The notes beneath the pieces were generated by a model. The model worked only from the letters and a program-made list of their open reading frames with translations, did not search any database and was not told where the DNA came from. Below, in pieces: positions 23,337 to 34,390 of a stretch of 64,000 nt of DNA. The stretch spans positions 310,001 through 374,000 of the forward strand of contig JASBNA010000003.1 in NCBI GenBank assembly GCA_038087015.1. The letters run 5' to 3'. Both the position numbers and the translations under genes were made by a program. This stretch comes from Cerrena zonata. Its lineage: Eukaryota; Basidiomycota; Agaricomycetes; Polyporales; Cerrenaceae. Within the stretch, counting starts at the first letter, position 1. Each line of letters opens with the position of its first letter.

Positions 23337-25035
23337 ACTGTCTGGAGCGACAGCTGAGACTTGAGGTTGAGAGAGCTAAGTCCTGGAGACAAAAGTTTGG
23401 ATGGGTGTTCACTTGTCTCTGACTTGAGAGGGCCAGATTGTTGTCGACGAGGTTTCATAAATAGGATTCCCCGCAGATCGAGCCCCTACTTAGAAAAGGG
23501 CGAGGCATCCCAGAGTTTGTTACGAGATCACGCTATCGCCGAGTACAACGGCGGATTCAATTGCACTTCGCCATCCAATGCACCCACTTGGCCTGAGTAT
23601 GCAAATACGTAGAATTAGATCACATCTGTCAGCGCGTAGAAACAGACAGGTGCATCATTGTTAACGTACCTAGATATCAAAGATGCAACGCCTAGAGGGA
23701 TCCATTCGTATAATATACCTTGTGAGTAGCTGCCCGTGATCGATGATGTGAGAACTTAACAGCATTCGGCTCTGGCTAAGTTTCCGTGACAGACGACTAG
23801 AATATATGAAGGAGAGACTGGAAGTTGTAGAGGCTAGAAACGAGCTTAGTGAACTACGGTCAGTAAGAGAGAGAGATCATCCAAGACACAGTCCTTATCA
23901 ACGCCATTCCTGAAATGTTCACAAAATTTTGTTGTTTTCCTGCTATGCAAGAAAAATCACCGACCACATGAAAGATTGCAAAAATACAATCCACCTTCGC
24001 AGTAGATGTATGAGTAAATGACGGGTTCCACGGGGACCTGAGCGCGAGACAATGATGGCCAATATCTAAAGGCTCAAGCACACCAACAAGGTCCAGTCAG
24101 TTGTGTCTGAAAAGATCGGCGTTCGTAAATAGCCAGTCGGTCGGTCCCAGGTAGAGTTGTCCCTGCAAGCAGTTTGGATGAGGGGATCTTTACATTGGCG
24201 ATTCATACCAATCACCTGCCTGCACAGAGAAAGCTTGCCCCCTGATAGACTCAATGATTCACAGTCTTCAGTTCGAGAAGACATTCGTTCTCCATAGTCA
24301 GAGTACTAGAGGAGGCTGAACTCTCTTCCTATACTAGAAACGTAGGTGGTGCCCATCAGACTTTGGATATAGACGCTTAAACGAAGATTTTGCTGTCAAT
24401 ACTCTCAGGTCTCAGATGCAGGTTGTGTACACAAGACATGTTTCGGTCTCAGACGATGGTGAATTGATGTGATTTTTTCTACAGGAAGGTCTCGCTCTCA
24501 ACTAGGCTCATGGCTCGCATTACAATGGGTGACTGATGCTTCAGTACAGCTTCATTCGTCCTACCTTAACTTCGAAATTGAACTCGCATCGGTATGCTTG
24601 AGGACATTGACTACCTCTCTACATAGATGGTAGTGCTGATCTGATCATATTGGCTAGCAACCAAATGTGACCACGCCAACCCCGTCATTTCCATCGTCAT
24701 TGCAGGACGAAGCCTTAGAACTCCGTTGATCACCACCAAGGTCTCTATTGAGCTGGCAGTGCGCAGTCTAACCGCTGTAAACAAACAACACCGCGGCAAT
24801 GTGGGCGCCGATGCATTTGATGCGACGTACAACAAAGTTCAAAACGTTCCGGGAGGAGAAACTGAGCACTGCCAACAGCTCAAAGTAGCATCTAATGTTA
24901 TGGTCTTCACTTGGCTACTTTCCACGCATGTCGCTAGCACATGAAAGACTATATATCCGCTCAATGCGAAATCAAGAACTAGCGTACATACTCCCTCTCC
25001 CCGAGTCCCCCTTGCATTGACACCTCTCATCCGTT
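23337..25035. other. Divergent spacer between dehydrogenase 2 and DUF6534 gene C
   Basis: Matches 17217-18367 except for about 500 extra bases at 24248-24765. The extra block contains short open frames without recognisable content, no clear terminal repeats and no obvious target-site duplication. Either copy 2 gained it or copy 1 lost it. No gene is called. Confidence 0.6.
24949..24956 (+). promoter_or_regulatory. TATA-like element of DUF6534 gene C
   Basis: CTATATAT about 80 bases before the ATG, in the same conserved block as the element at 18281. Confidence 0.6.
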
Positions 25036-27083
25036 ATGGCAGACAATGGCAGCACTCCTCCTCCTTTTGATATCGCCAACTTCATGGGAGGATTCATAAT
25101 AGAGCTCTGTATTGCTCTTATGTACGTGACATGACATACCTACTAATTCTAAAAACCAGTTCTGCAGTTTACTCACTTTATTGTATCCGCTAGATTGTAC
25201 GGAGTGACAACTGCACAAGCCTATGTGTATTTATTGAACTGCAAGGAAGACTCATGGAGGCTCAAATTAATGGTCGCAGCGGTATGGTAAGCCGACATGC
25301 GTTATTGCTATGTTCGTCCTAAGTTCACGACATTCATCCAGGATTTTGGAAACTCTCCATACAGTTTTCATGCTCCGCATAATTTATTATGATGCGATCA
25401 TATCGTTCGGCGACTTTGAGAGTATTGCCAAGATTGACTGGTGAGCGTATTCTGCCAAAAGATGACATCGGTTAGTTCAGGACTGATCAACGATCACTGT
25501 CACAGGAGTATCGGTGTAAGCATGACCACCACGTTTTCCCATTTGTCGAAGGTCTTACATGAACTCTCTGTTATGTAGTTGGTTCTATTCGCCGAGGTAC
25601 GATTTCGAATCGCTATGAGGCTCCCCATCCATTATCTGATTTAACATCTTATTTTCGTCCCATTTTTAGAATTGTATCGTAGCTCTCGTACAAGGGTGAG
25701 TTTCAGCATCTCCCTTTAGGTATCATCATTTCCTGATATCATCCGGAGATATTATATACGGAGAATTTGGATTTGTAAGTGTTTCTGTCACTTTGCAGAG
25801 TCACTCTCTAATGTTGGGGGTCAAGTGAGCGGACACATGGTCCTACTCATCATTGGACTGGTAAAATTTTCCCTAGTCAGGTTTTCGTCTCCGGATTTAC
25901 ATAACGTATACAGGTCGTACTTCTCGCTGCCCGTATTGGATTCCATACCAGTAAGCAGCCCTACCATACTTCTCCGAGTAGGGCAATAAGTCTAACAACT
26001 CACAAATTCAGCTTCGGCCGTTTACACGTATGTTGTAATTTGCTAGTATCCTCTAGAATTTTGCTAATACCCTTGATTAGTTTCATCTCACCGACATGGG
26101 TGACTTTCCAGGGGGGGTTTGCAGCCAACGTACGAACAACATCAATATTATCTCAAAGGTGGCCTCATACTCAATCAGCGTTACTTCTAGTTGTGTGTTG
26201 AGGTCGCCAATGGACTCTCCGCCTCCGTAGATGGTATTATTGCCGCTTCCATGATCTTCTTCCTCCAACGTAGCCGAACTCCGTTCAAACGGTAGGCTCT
26301 GGGCAGAATCTTGACGTCATTCTACGCCATTGATCATTTAATGATTTCAGGACTGACGGTGTTCTTCGATGGTTGATGGCCTACTCGGTCAACACCGGAT
26401 TGATTATGATGTCAGAGTTAAATCTCATCGGTACCGCTACAGTACACTCATCCGCTTGGTTCTAAAACAGGATCTTCTCGATTTCCATTGCGATCACTGT
26501 AAGTCTTCTTTTGTGCAGTGTCATTTCGAATACTAACCTAGATATAGTACTCTCGTGTACAAGGAAGTCTTGTGTTCGCGGGCTTAGTGACCATCGTCAG
26601 CAAACGTATGTCTCCATATCATTATTGTTTCTAGCCTGTATATTGACCATTCAAAATTAGTCTATGCCAACTCATTCCTCGGAACGTAAGTCATATTGCT
26701 CGATTTCGAGATTTTTATGGGTGTTTGAAATTGTGAATCAGTCTGAACGCGCGTGACATCATACGAGGTAAACATTTGGTACAGACCACAACGGCATTGG
26801 ATTCTAGAGGTTTCGAGCTACCAAAGTACCAAAACAATACGGGAAGTCAGGGCGGACTAGTAAGTAGTAGATTCTATAGTATTGTGACTAATAGAAAGAC
26901 TCACACACTATATAGCGCCATATCGCCCTCGCTCATACCCCCATGGAATTCAATAGTCCTCTCGATGGCGTAAGGATTTTATTTCACGCCATCACCTTAT
27001 ATTAATCCGATCTATAGACACGCACAGCAGGCGATGACATAAAGGTTGCTGGCCTGGACTCTGGCTCCAGCAACGACCTCTGA
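25036..27083 (+). CDS. DUF6534 multi-pass membrane protein, copy C
   Basis: Duplicate of gene B, starting MADNGSTPPPFDIANFMGG and following the same splice pattern. Key blocks are present: LYGVTTAQAYVYLLNCKEDS, FLILWKLSIQ-region homologue VLETLHTVFMLRIIYY, SIAKIDWSIG, LVLFAE, NCIVALVQG, FISPTWVTFQGGFAAN, EVANGLSASVDGIIAASMI, TDGVLRWLMAYSVNTGLIMM, YANSFLG and LNARDIIRG. The tail differs: RTAGDDIKVAGLDSGSSNDL, then a stop where gene B continues with YKTSD. No frame-breaking change was found by eye, though with so many tiny exons one could be missed. It faces the formin gene convergently, with 328 bases between stop codons. Confidence 0.83.
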
Positions 27084-27411
27084 AGCCAGCGATCAAGATC
27101 TCAATCGTATCGCAGTCGTTATATACTAGTCTATCTGAAGTATGATAATGACTCGCCCAGTGCACAAACTTCAAGCTATAGTACACCTACATGCATTGAA
27201 TGTCTATTTATTTGAGTGTGACCAGGAAATGAGAGTAAATGTATTGTAAAATGGATTTGCCAGAAATACAGTGGTATGTGAGTGAGTAATGTGAACATGT
27301 CAAGACAGAGAGAGAGAATAAAATATGCAAAATGCGAGACATGTAGATGACAAAAATCAAAGCAGCGTCGATAAACATGGACAAAAACGAAGAAAAGGTA
27401 AATTAGAAATG
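27084..27411. other. Convergent 3' flank between DUF6534 gene C and formin
   Basis: AT-rich with several AATAAA-like and GAGAGAGAGA sequences. The first about 145 bases match the 3' flank of gene B, and the rest belongs to the formin 3' side. No gene. Confidence 0.5.
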
Positions 27412-30400
27412 TCATGATGTTGTCAAATGCGGTTCATCCACTACTGTCTCAGACAGGGCTTCTGTCAACACTGATCGCTCATCGTCGCCTTCAACGTCCT
27501 CAATGGCCGCTATATCCCCGTCTCCTGACGGCTCATCATCATCGCCCTGTGCCTCATCCTGTTCCTGCGATTCGTCAAAGGAAGGTTCCTGAATGTTGAA
27601 AATGGGGGAACTGTTCAGTTCCTCGGCAATACCGGTAAACTCTGTTGTATCTAATTTTCGCCTTGAGCGACGAGTGCTACTCCGATTTGCATTCGGACGT
27701 GTTGGTGAAGATGGTGAGATGGCATCAAAGCCGTCGTTCTTAAGACGTGCCAACATGTTTCGAGCAAGATCTGCGGCATCATCACCAGTGCGAGTGGCAT
27801 CGAGCAAACCGTCTACGGTGAGAGCGAGAGGTGATGCTTGCTTTGTTGCAACACTCGGCCGACGGTTGCGACGAGCCTTTCGACCAACTCCATCTCCTTT
27901 CCGAAGTTTCTCGAGTAAGGAATCGAGGGCAGAAGTATCGTCGGCTTCTTGAGTAGTTGCATCTGCAGCTGCACGTTCTCTTTGTGCCTTCGCTTCCTCT
28001 GCAGCCAGTTTGCGCTTGACCACTGCTGCCTTCTCGTCCGCGAGACTTTGGTTTTCCGCCTTGCATTTCTAAACAAGAATCAGAGTCACTACTACGGCGG
28101 AGAAGAGAAATAGGAGCCTACTTTGTACGAAGTAACGAATGTCTTGAAGACACCATAGAACTCGGAGGAACCCATGCTCTTTTCATCTTCACCATAGTAC
28201 CTGACGACATCCGCAAAGATAGAATCCGCTTGGTTAACATCATCAACCAAATCTTCTAACTGTTCTTGGGCCTGTTTGACGAATGTGAACATTTGAGCAC
28301 CATAACGATCGGCCCGTTGCTCGGGGCTTGTGAAATGTTCTGTCAGTTCGTGTTTGATACGCTTGAGACCTTCTCGTAACTCTCCAAGGGTCTTTCGAAC
28401 ATCCTGTAGACTGACTGTGATTCAACGAGGATCAGCGAATAGTCACGAGATTAAGCAGTACACCAAGCTCACCCCGGTATGCTTCCGCTGGCGCGTTCAG
28501 TTCATCAAGGAACTGTTCCATATCGGGGAAATGCTTCGCAACAGTCCGTTCTAAGAAGTGCAGTAGTGTTGTGTTGTGCAGAGACTTGGTATCCACGAGC
28601 TATAAAGCATCATCAGTTATACGAGTTAGATATTTTATAAAACAATATTACCTTATTGATACTGCTGACGCGGAAACCGAAAGCACCACCCTTTACTCCA
28701 GTGCCGTTCATATAATTACCGATGAGCAAAATCAACTATGCATATCGTTAGACCTCGTATGGCTCTAGGCAGAAATAAAAACTTACACTGAGCAACTCTT
28801 TGAAGTGTTTTGAGTTCATCAGCGAGTCACCAGCTTCGATCAGCTTCTTGGCACTCTAGATAAGCAGTCAGTTATACATCATATCCTGTGCGCATAATAC
28901 CAACTCCTGTGACTTACATCATCCAGAAGACCCCATGTCTCTTCGAAAGTACGTCTGTACAACATTCCTTCAATACGAGGCCCAAGTCGATCGATCTTGA
29001 TGAGTTGCACCATAAGCCGATCAGAAGGATGCAGACCAGCCAGTTCCTCTGGATCGGCATTGCGGTAAACGTTCAGTTTACCAACCTACAAGATTACTGA
29101 GAGTGAGACTCGTGTATACCGAGGGAGTAGAGAAAGATATACCTGTTCTGGATTGGGCAAGACGGGTTTAAGTTCACTGAGGAACACCTCCGTGCAAACA
29201 TCTTGATCGAAGTGTTTGATCTTCATGGCAATCTCCTCCGGTTCGAGTCTCTTGACAGTCTGAATCAAAATCTCAACACGCTTCTTAGTCTGAGGATCAA
29301 GGACACTCTTGAGCTCAGCTCTCTTTTGTCTGGCTGTAGTATACGAAGTCAGAAAAAAGATGATGAACATGACTGGAGACCTTACCCATAAGGTTGATGA
29401 CAAGTTGCTTAGCTTTGAAGTCCTCCTCCATCTCCGTCCAGACACCATCCATCTGCAACTTCCTGAGCCATTCGAGTTCCTTCTCAGTCTCATCCTCATT
29501 GAAGACAGTCTTGCCAACTTGTTGTTGAGGAAGCTTGTCCCATTGAAGTTGCTTCATCTTGGTCCCTGGTGTAATTGGAAGGTCTTTACGAGCAGTAAGC
29601 AAATTATTGAGGTTAGAACCTAGGAACATGGACGTGCGAGCTGAGCCCGTTCCGCTGTTGGGTGTAGCATATCCGCTTCGCATGCCTGGAGTAGGCGGAG
29701 GTGGAGGAGCTGGAGGGCCTGGCGTACCAGGTAGTGATGTCGGCAGACGACCAGAAGAACCTGGCGGCGGTGGCGGCGGAGGAGGTGGAGGAGGTCCAAA
29801 AGAGCCAAACTTCCCTGGAGGTGGTGGGGGAGGTGGAGGGGGCGGCGGTGGAGGGAATCCTGAGCCTGGAAGAGGTGGAGGAGGTGGAGGAGGCGGTGGC
29901 GGTGGTGGGGGAGGGGGTCCTCCTGCTACACCGGTACCATTCGTACCATCTGGTAATGGTGGTAGCGGGGCGTTGGGGTCCAACGCGACGCCATCCTGAG
30001 CAGCAAGCTGCTTGCGTAATTGTTCTGCAAGTGAACCAGGGACGACTGCCCGTGGACCGTCAGCTGACGTTGCTGAACTGATTGAAGTTGGACCAGTATG
30101 AATAGAGGACCCACTTGTGGTCGATTGTGACTGGCGACCGTCACCTTCATGATCCTCAGCTGCAGAACTATGTTCGCTCAACTCAGCGATGTCATCGATT
30201 GGAGGGGAGAGCAACCCATTAGGTGATTGGGCATATTCACCCAGAGCAGGACGACGACTATTCTTCCTGCTAGGTGATCCACGAATGCTCCTTGGACTGG
30301 AAGCTGGACCATCGCGGGCAGGATACTGCGATTCACAAATGAGAAAATGAACAAGACAAAATACCATAAGTAACGTACCAGTCGAACACCTTCCGCAAGC

Positions 30401-33157
30401 TGCTGCTGGACTTGTTCTTGTTCGATGGCATCGTCGGCATCCATGAACTGCGATGTACGACCATTGGCGGCTTCTGACCCACGAGCGGTCTTTCTTTGCG
30501 ACTTGCGACCTTTCAGTGTAGAGGCGGGGCGTCTGCGTAGACTACCTGCCTTTCTTGGTGTGGTGTCATCGTCCTCCTCCGAGCCTTCAGACTCTCCATC
30601 AGCGTCCTGGCCATCTTGGCCATTTCTGCGCCTCCTTCGTCTGTCACGACCTTCGAGAATGCTAATGGTCTTATCACGTTCGAAGTGTCTCTCCAACGTT
30701 TCGATGAGCTGTTTACGGTCCATACCACCAGAATTCTCGAAGATCTTGTCAACACCCTTACCAACCTCCTTAAGCATTCGGAAGAGCTCCATGATTTGAG
30801 CTTCGAGCTGCTTGATCTGTTCCTCGTAGTTCTCTCGCTGAGTGTCAAGCTGCCCTTGGAGCCGCTGGTAGTTATCTCTTGACTGGAACAACCTATCCTC
30901 CAAACGTTGAACTTTCAATCTCAACTCGCCAACCATACCATCCTCGCCTTTCGACATGACACCTTCCAACGCCTCCTTCTCCAAACGTAATTCAACGACA
31001 GTAGCATGAGCCTTGGCGAGTTCGTCCTCAACATCCTGGTATCGGTCTGCCTCATTGAATTGAGCAATGATCCGTTCGACTGAATGTCCGAGTCGTTGTT
31101 CAGCTCCTCCCAGCTTCTTGTCGAGGACAAGGTCGGTGACCATAGAATCAATGAGCTGGTAGTAATGTGACAAAGCCGGGCCCTCTTCCCTAATGAGCAG
31201 TAAATGCTGCAATATCGACAAGAAGTAATCCTTCGCCTTGGTATCTTGCGTCCTGGACTGAAGAGCTTTGAACACATCTTCCAGATTCGCCATATCCTTG
31301 AGGATCAGCTGGTCCATACGTTCTCTCAATCGCTTCTCATCTTCTTCAATGAGCCCTTGGAGTATAGCGATTTGTTGATCAATAGTTGGGACACCAAAAG
31401 ATAGGCATAACTGGATAATCCGCTGAAGGCCAGAAGACTCCATTAACGAACGATGGTGGATTCGAAGGTCCAGGTCTTCAACACAATCGAGCATACCGTT
31501 GATGAGAAGCAAATTAGAAACCTGAGAGAATGTACCGTTCAATCATCAATTTTACTCAAGAAAAGGGATAATCTTACCATATATTCGTTGAGGGATGGGT
31601 CGGGACCTCCATGTTGTTTGACTTCCTCGCTTGCACCAACGAACGTACCCATCTTTCCTCGACCTATCAAAGACTGTTCAAACGACTTGAACCAGAAAGC
31701 GTAGCAACCTCCATGTTCGTGATTGTCGTCACTGAGAGTCTGTAGAGCAGCAGCCACAAGGTTATGTGCGCTGCTATCTTTCCAGTAAACCACGAAGATC
31801 AGTATTTCTAGGATATATCTCCGTGTTTGTAGGTTGGGCGTATTGAGGGAGGCCGCCATTTGGGTCACAATTAAGTTATGGGCGAGAGCTTCCTTAGCTG
31901 CCCACTAAAATTTTTATATAGTATCAGTAAAACAAAATAATGGTTGTATGAATAGAGCCGTACGGACCTCCCGATTAAGGATAAACTTGAGAGCTTTAGC
32001 AACTTCATACTCGATTTCCAAGTCTTCTTTCCGTCTGAAAAAAGTTATAATCAATTAAGCATTGAAAAAAGGGAGGTCTCACCGTTGTAGAGCTTTGCGA
32101 CTGATATGCATTAACGTCTGTGCCAGCACAGACGTACCTCTAAGTTCAACGAATAGCTTGAACCAACTTCATAACGTGTCAGCGACACCGCACAGGAATT
32201 AATGGAAGGACAATCGTACTCAATTTCTTTACTTCTTAAAGAAATAAACAACGCTCCAGCTTGCTTCGGAGTGATGGTTCTATCCATGAATTTCTTGATA
32301 TACCATTCCGGTGATCCCTCGATGATGGCAGTGGTTTGACCAGATTCCAGTTGCTTCCTCATGTTGTCCTCCTTCTGTCTTGCCTCCTTGAATCGTAGAC
32401 TTTCCGAGTTTTGGACCATATGCCACTTCTGCTCGATAGTGAGGTTAGGTACAACAGGAATGTCTCGCTCCCGCATAACCTCTTCGAACATGGCCTCGAT
32501 ATCTTCTGGGTTTTCCGGGCGAGGCATATGGAATTCTTCGGTGACTGCAGGGAAGAAATGCTGAGACAAATGCGAAAGATGTCGATTATGAGATTCGCTG
32601 GAGGCGACAGAAGGCGCCATTGAGAGTCGATTTGAGGAGAGTGTCGAGGAAGGTCGGGCTGTGATAGGGTCAGGTTGAAGAGTACGATTTCGCATACCAG
32701 GTGAAGTGGGGGAGCCTATGGCAAAGTCCGACATGGAAGCGTTACTTCCACTTTGACGGACTTTCCGTGCATTTGCCTTCATTGAAGCGGCATCTGAGCC
32801 GTTGTACAGCGTCGATGAATCTGCAGTATAGACAGACATGCTAGGAGAGCCTGGACGGTTACCATATGGATTCATTCCGGTTCCTTCGCGATAGGCTCGT
32901 TCACGCTCGGAACGTGAACGAGCTTGGGAGAACTTATTCATCTCAGTGCCAGTAGCGGTGAGTCCTGGGTTCGTGATAGGAGCAGAGATGACTGCTGTAG
33001 GGTTGCCTCGAAGACCTTGCGATACGGTGTTCACAGTTACAGGTGAGCGTGGCGGTGGCCCAAGTTTGTTGTACGGCACAGATCTTTCCTCCAAGCCTCC
33101 AGTAGAGATAGATGACCCTCTCGGCCTACTCTTCTTCTTGCCGAAGAACGAGTCCAT
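27412..33157 (-). CDS. Diaphanous-type formin (GBD-FH3-coiled coil-FH1-FH2)
   Basis: A Rho-regulated actin nucleator; in fungi formins build actin cables and the cytokinetic ring. The N-terminus MDSFFGKKKSRPRGSS leads a Ser-rich region, then the GTPase-binding domain (PENPEDIEAMFEEVMRERDI, WYIKKFMDRTITPKQAGALF). The FH3 region contains VGASEEVKQHGG and FGVPTIDQQIAILQGLIEED with HYYQLIDSMV. A coiled coil follows (LRLKVQRLEDRLFQSRDNYQ, QIKQLEAQIMELFRMLKEVG). FH1 is made of long proline runs separated by Gly at about 29690-29940. FH2 starts at KMKQLQWDKLPQQQVGKTVF and ends near the last but one exon. The tail is charged and acidic, ending VVDEPHLTTS. About 1,700 residues in roughly 15 exons, a normal size. 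A decayed inverted copy of its tail lies at 20595-21090. Confidence 0.95.
29690..29940 (-). repeat. Poly-proline low-complexity tract (formin FH1)
   Basis: Minus-strand CCN/CCT-rich tract encoding several runs of 7-13 prolines separated by G, GSGF, GKFGSFG and similar linkers. These are the profilin-binding runs of FH1. Length may vary by replication slippage and is a place where assembly can go wrong. Confidence 0.85.
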
Positions 33158-34390
33158 GATTGATTATGCAGTGTATGTTTCGTTGATGATCGTGTTCCAG
33201 GGTATATCGGTGCTTGTCGTAAGTGCGAGAGAATAGAAATGCCGTATGTTATCTGCAGTGTTTCCAAGCTCGGACCTAAGGCGTATAGAGTGTTCGCTCA
33301 GCGGTCAATGTGATGCAGCATCTAGAAGAGAGAGTAGAGAAATATGGAAGGAATTCGACAAGTTGGTGGTAGAAACCAAACCGTGTAAGCGCCGATGCTT
33401 GGTGGCCGCTTTCGCCGTTCTGACTACAGTCTTCGTTCCTTGTTTCCTTGTCTTCTGGGACTCTGCGGATATCGCTCCTATTGCTCTGGACTTCATCGCT
33501 GCATACCGGTTATGACGCAGGAACGCGCTATGTACATCCCCCTTGCTGTGTCTCGGGTGGTTTCAGATGTGCTTGTAGCCTATGCTTCTCTGGTAGACAT
33601 CAGACCATGAGGCATCCGAGTCTAAGTCGGAAACTCAAAGTGAAGTCATAGTTCTGGATTGACTAAAAACGTTTCCTTTAGACTTGTCATTCCACTTCAC
33701 TTCTGCTATAAATACTCCGTTGCAGCTCTCACTCATGAACGCGCAAAAGGGATCGTGAGGTTTGATTCACTTGGAATCGCCGGTGAGCTTTACCTTATTT
33801 ATTATTGGTAGATGTGATGTTTATTTTCCAAGTTTGAGTCGGAGCAACGTCCATTACAAACCTCACTCCCTCGTAGAACTCAGCACTCATCTCACCTTAT
33901 CGGGGACGCTGTCACGGTGCTATTATCCCAATGATGGTCCAGACAAAAAGGAACATTCGATTTCGGTGCTATAATGGACGTCCCAGCTCGAAACTCAAAT
34001 ACTTCATGACGCCTGTATCCGCGGTATGTCATCGTCAATCGGGATTTGTCAAGCCCCAGTGACATGTCACCGAATAAGCGTTCATATGGGTTCTGAGTGG
34101 GTTTAGAGCTCCGTCCTCCTACATCGTCCATTATATTATAGTCGTCAATAATACATACTCATCGGCTTCAAGGTCTCGAGATCTCAAATGGCGCTTCGCT
34201 TCACCATCCTGAAACCATTCACAAAACATCGTGTTTACAACGAGACTTCGCCGTAAAGTGTCAGTATACACGAAAAAATACACATGTCATCCATGTGTTT
34301 GCAACGTATGTTTTCTTTTATAAGACCAGTCCTCATCTTCTTCGACATACATAACTCCCCTTCTGGTCTACAAAGCTCAGGCTCCTAATA
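33158..34390. other. Formin promoter and accessory-region flank, no supported gene
   Basis: The first part is the formin 5' flank. Further on, a 79-codon minus-strand frame at 33892-34131 (MDDVGGRSSKPTQNPYERLF...) is isolated and unrecognised, and is not called. A TATA-like CTATAAATAC sits at about 33707. Nothing repeated or mobile is recognised. Confidence 0.5.

Larger units (their letters stand above)
21800..27230. repeat. Segmental duplication, unit 2
   Basis: Second copy of the unit at 15205-20570: DUF6534 relic, dehydrogenase 2, spacer, DUF6534 gene C. It is followed by the full formin gene, whose 3' end supplied the fragment found at the end of unit 1. Compared with unit 1 it lacks about 430 bases after the relic and has about 500 extra bases in the spacer (24248-24765). 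Confidence 0.9.

Noticed and set aside
29559..29999. Gly-rich open frame on the plus strand, and a Leu/Glu-rich one at 29701-30081
   Set aside because: Both are shadows of the poly-proline FH1 tract of the formin on the minus strand.
33892..34131. 79-codon minus-strand frame upstream of the HET gene
   Set aside because: Isolated, unrecognised, and no second exon could be joined.
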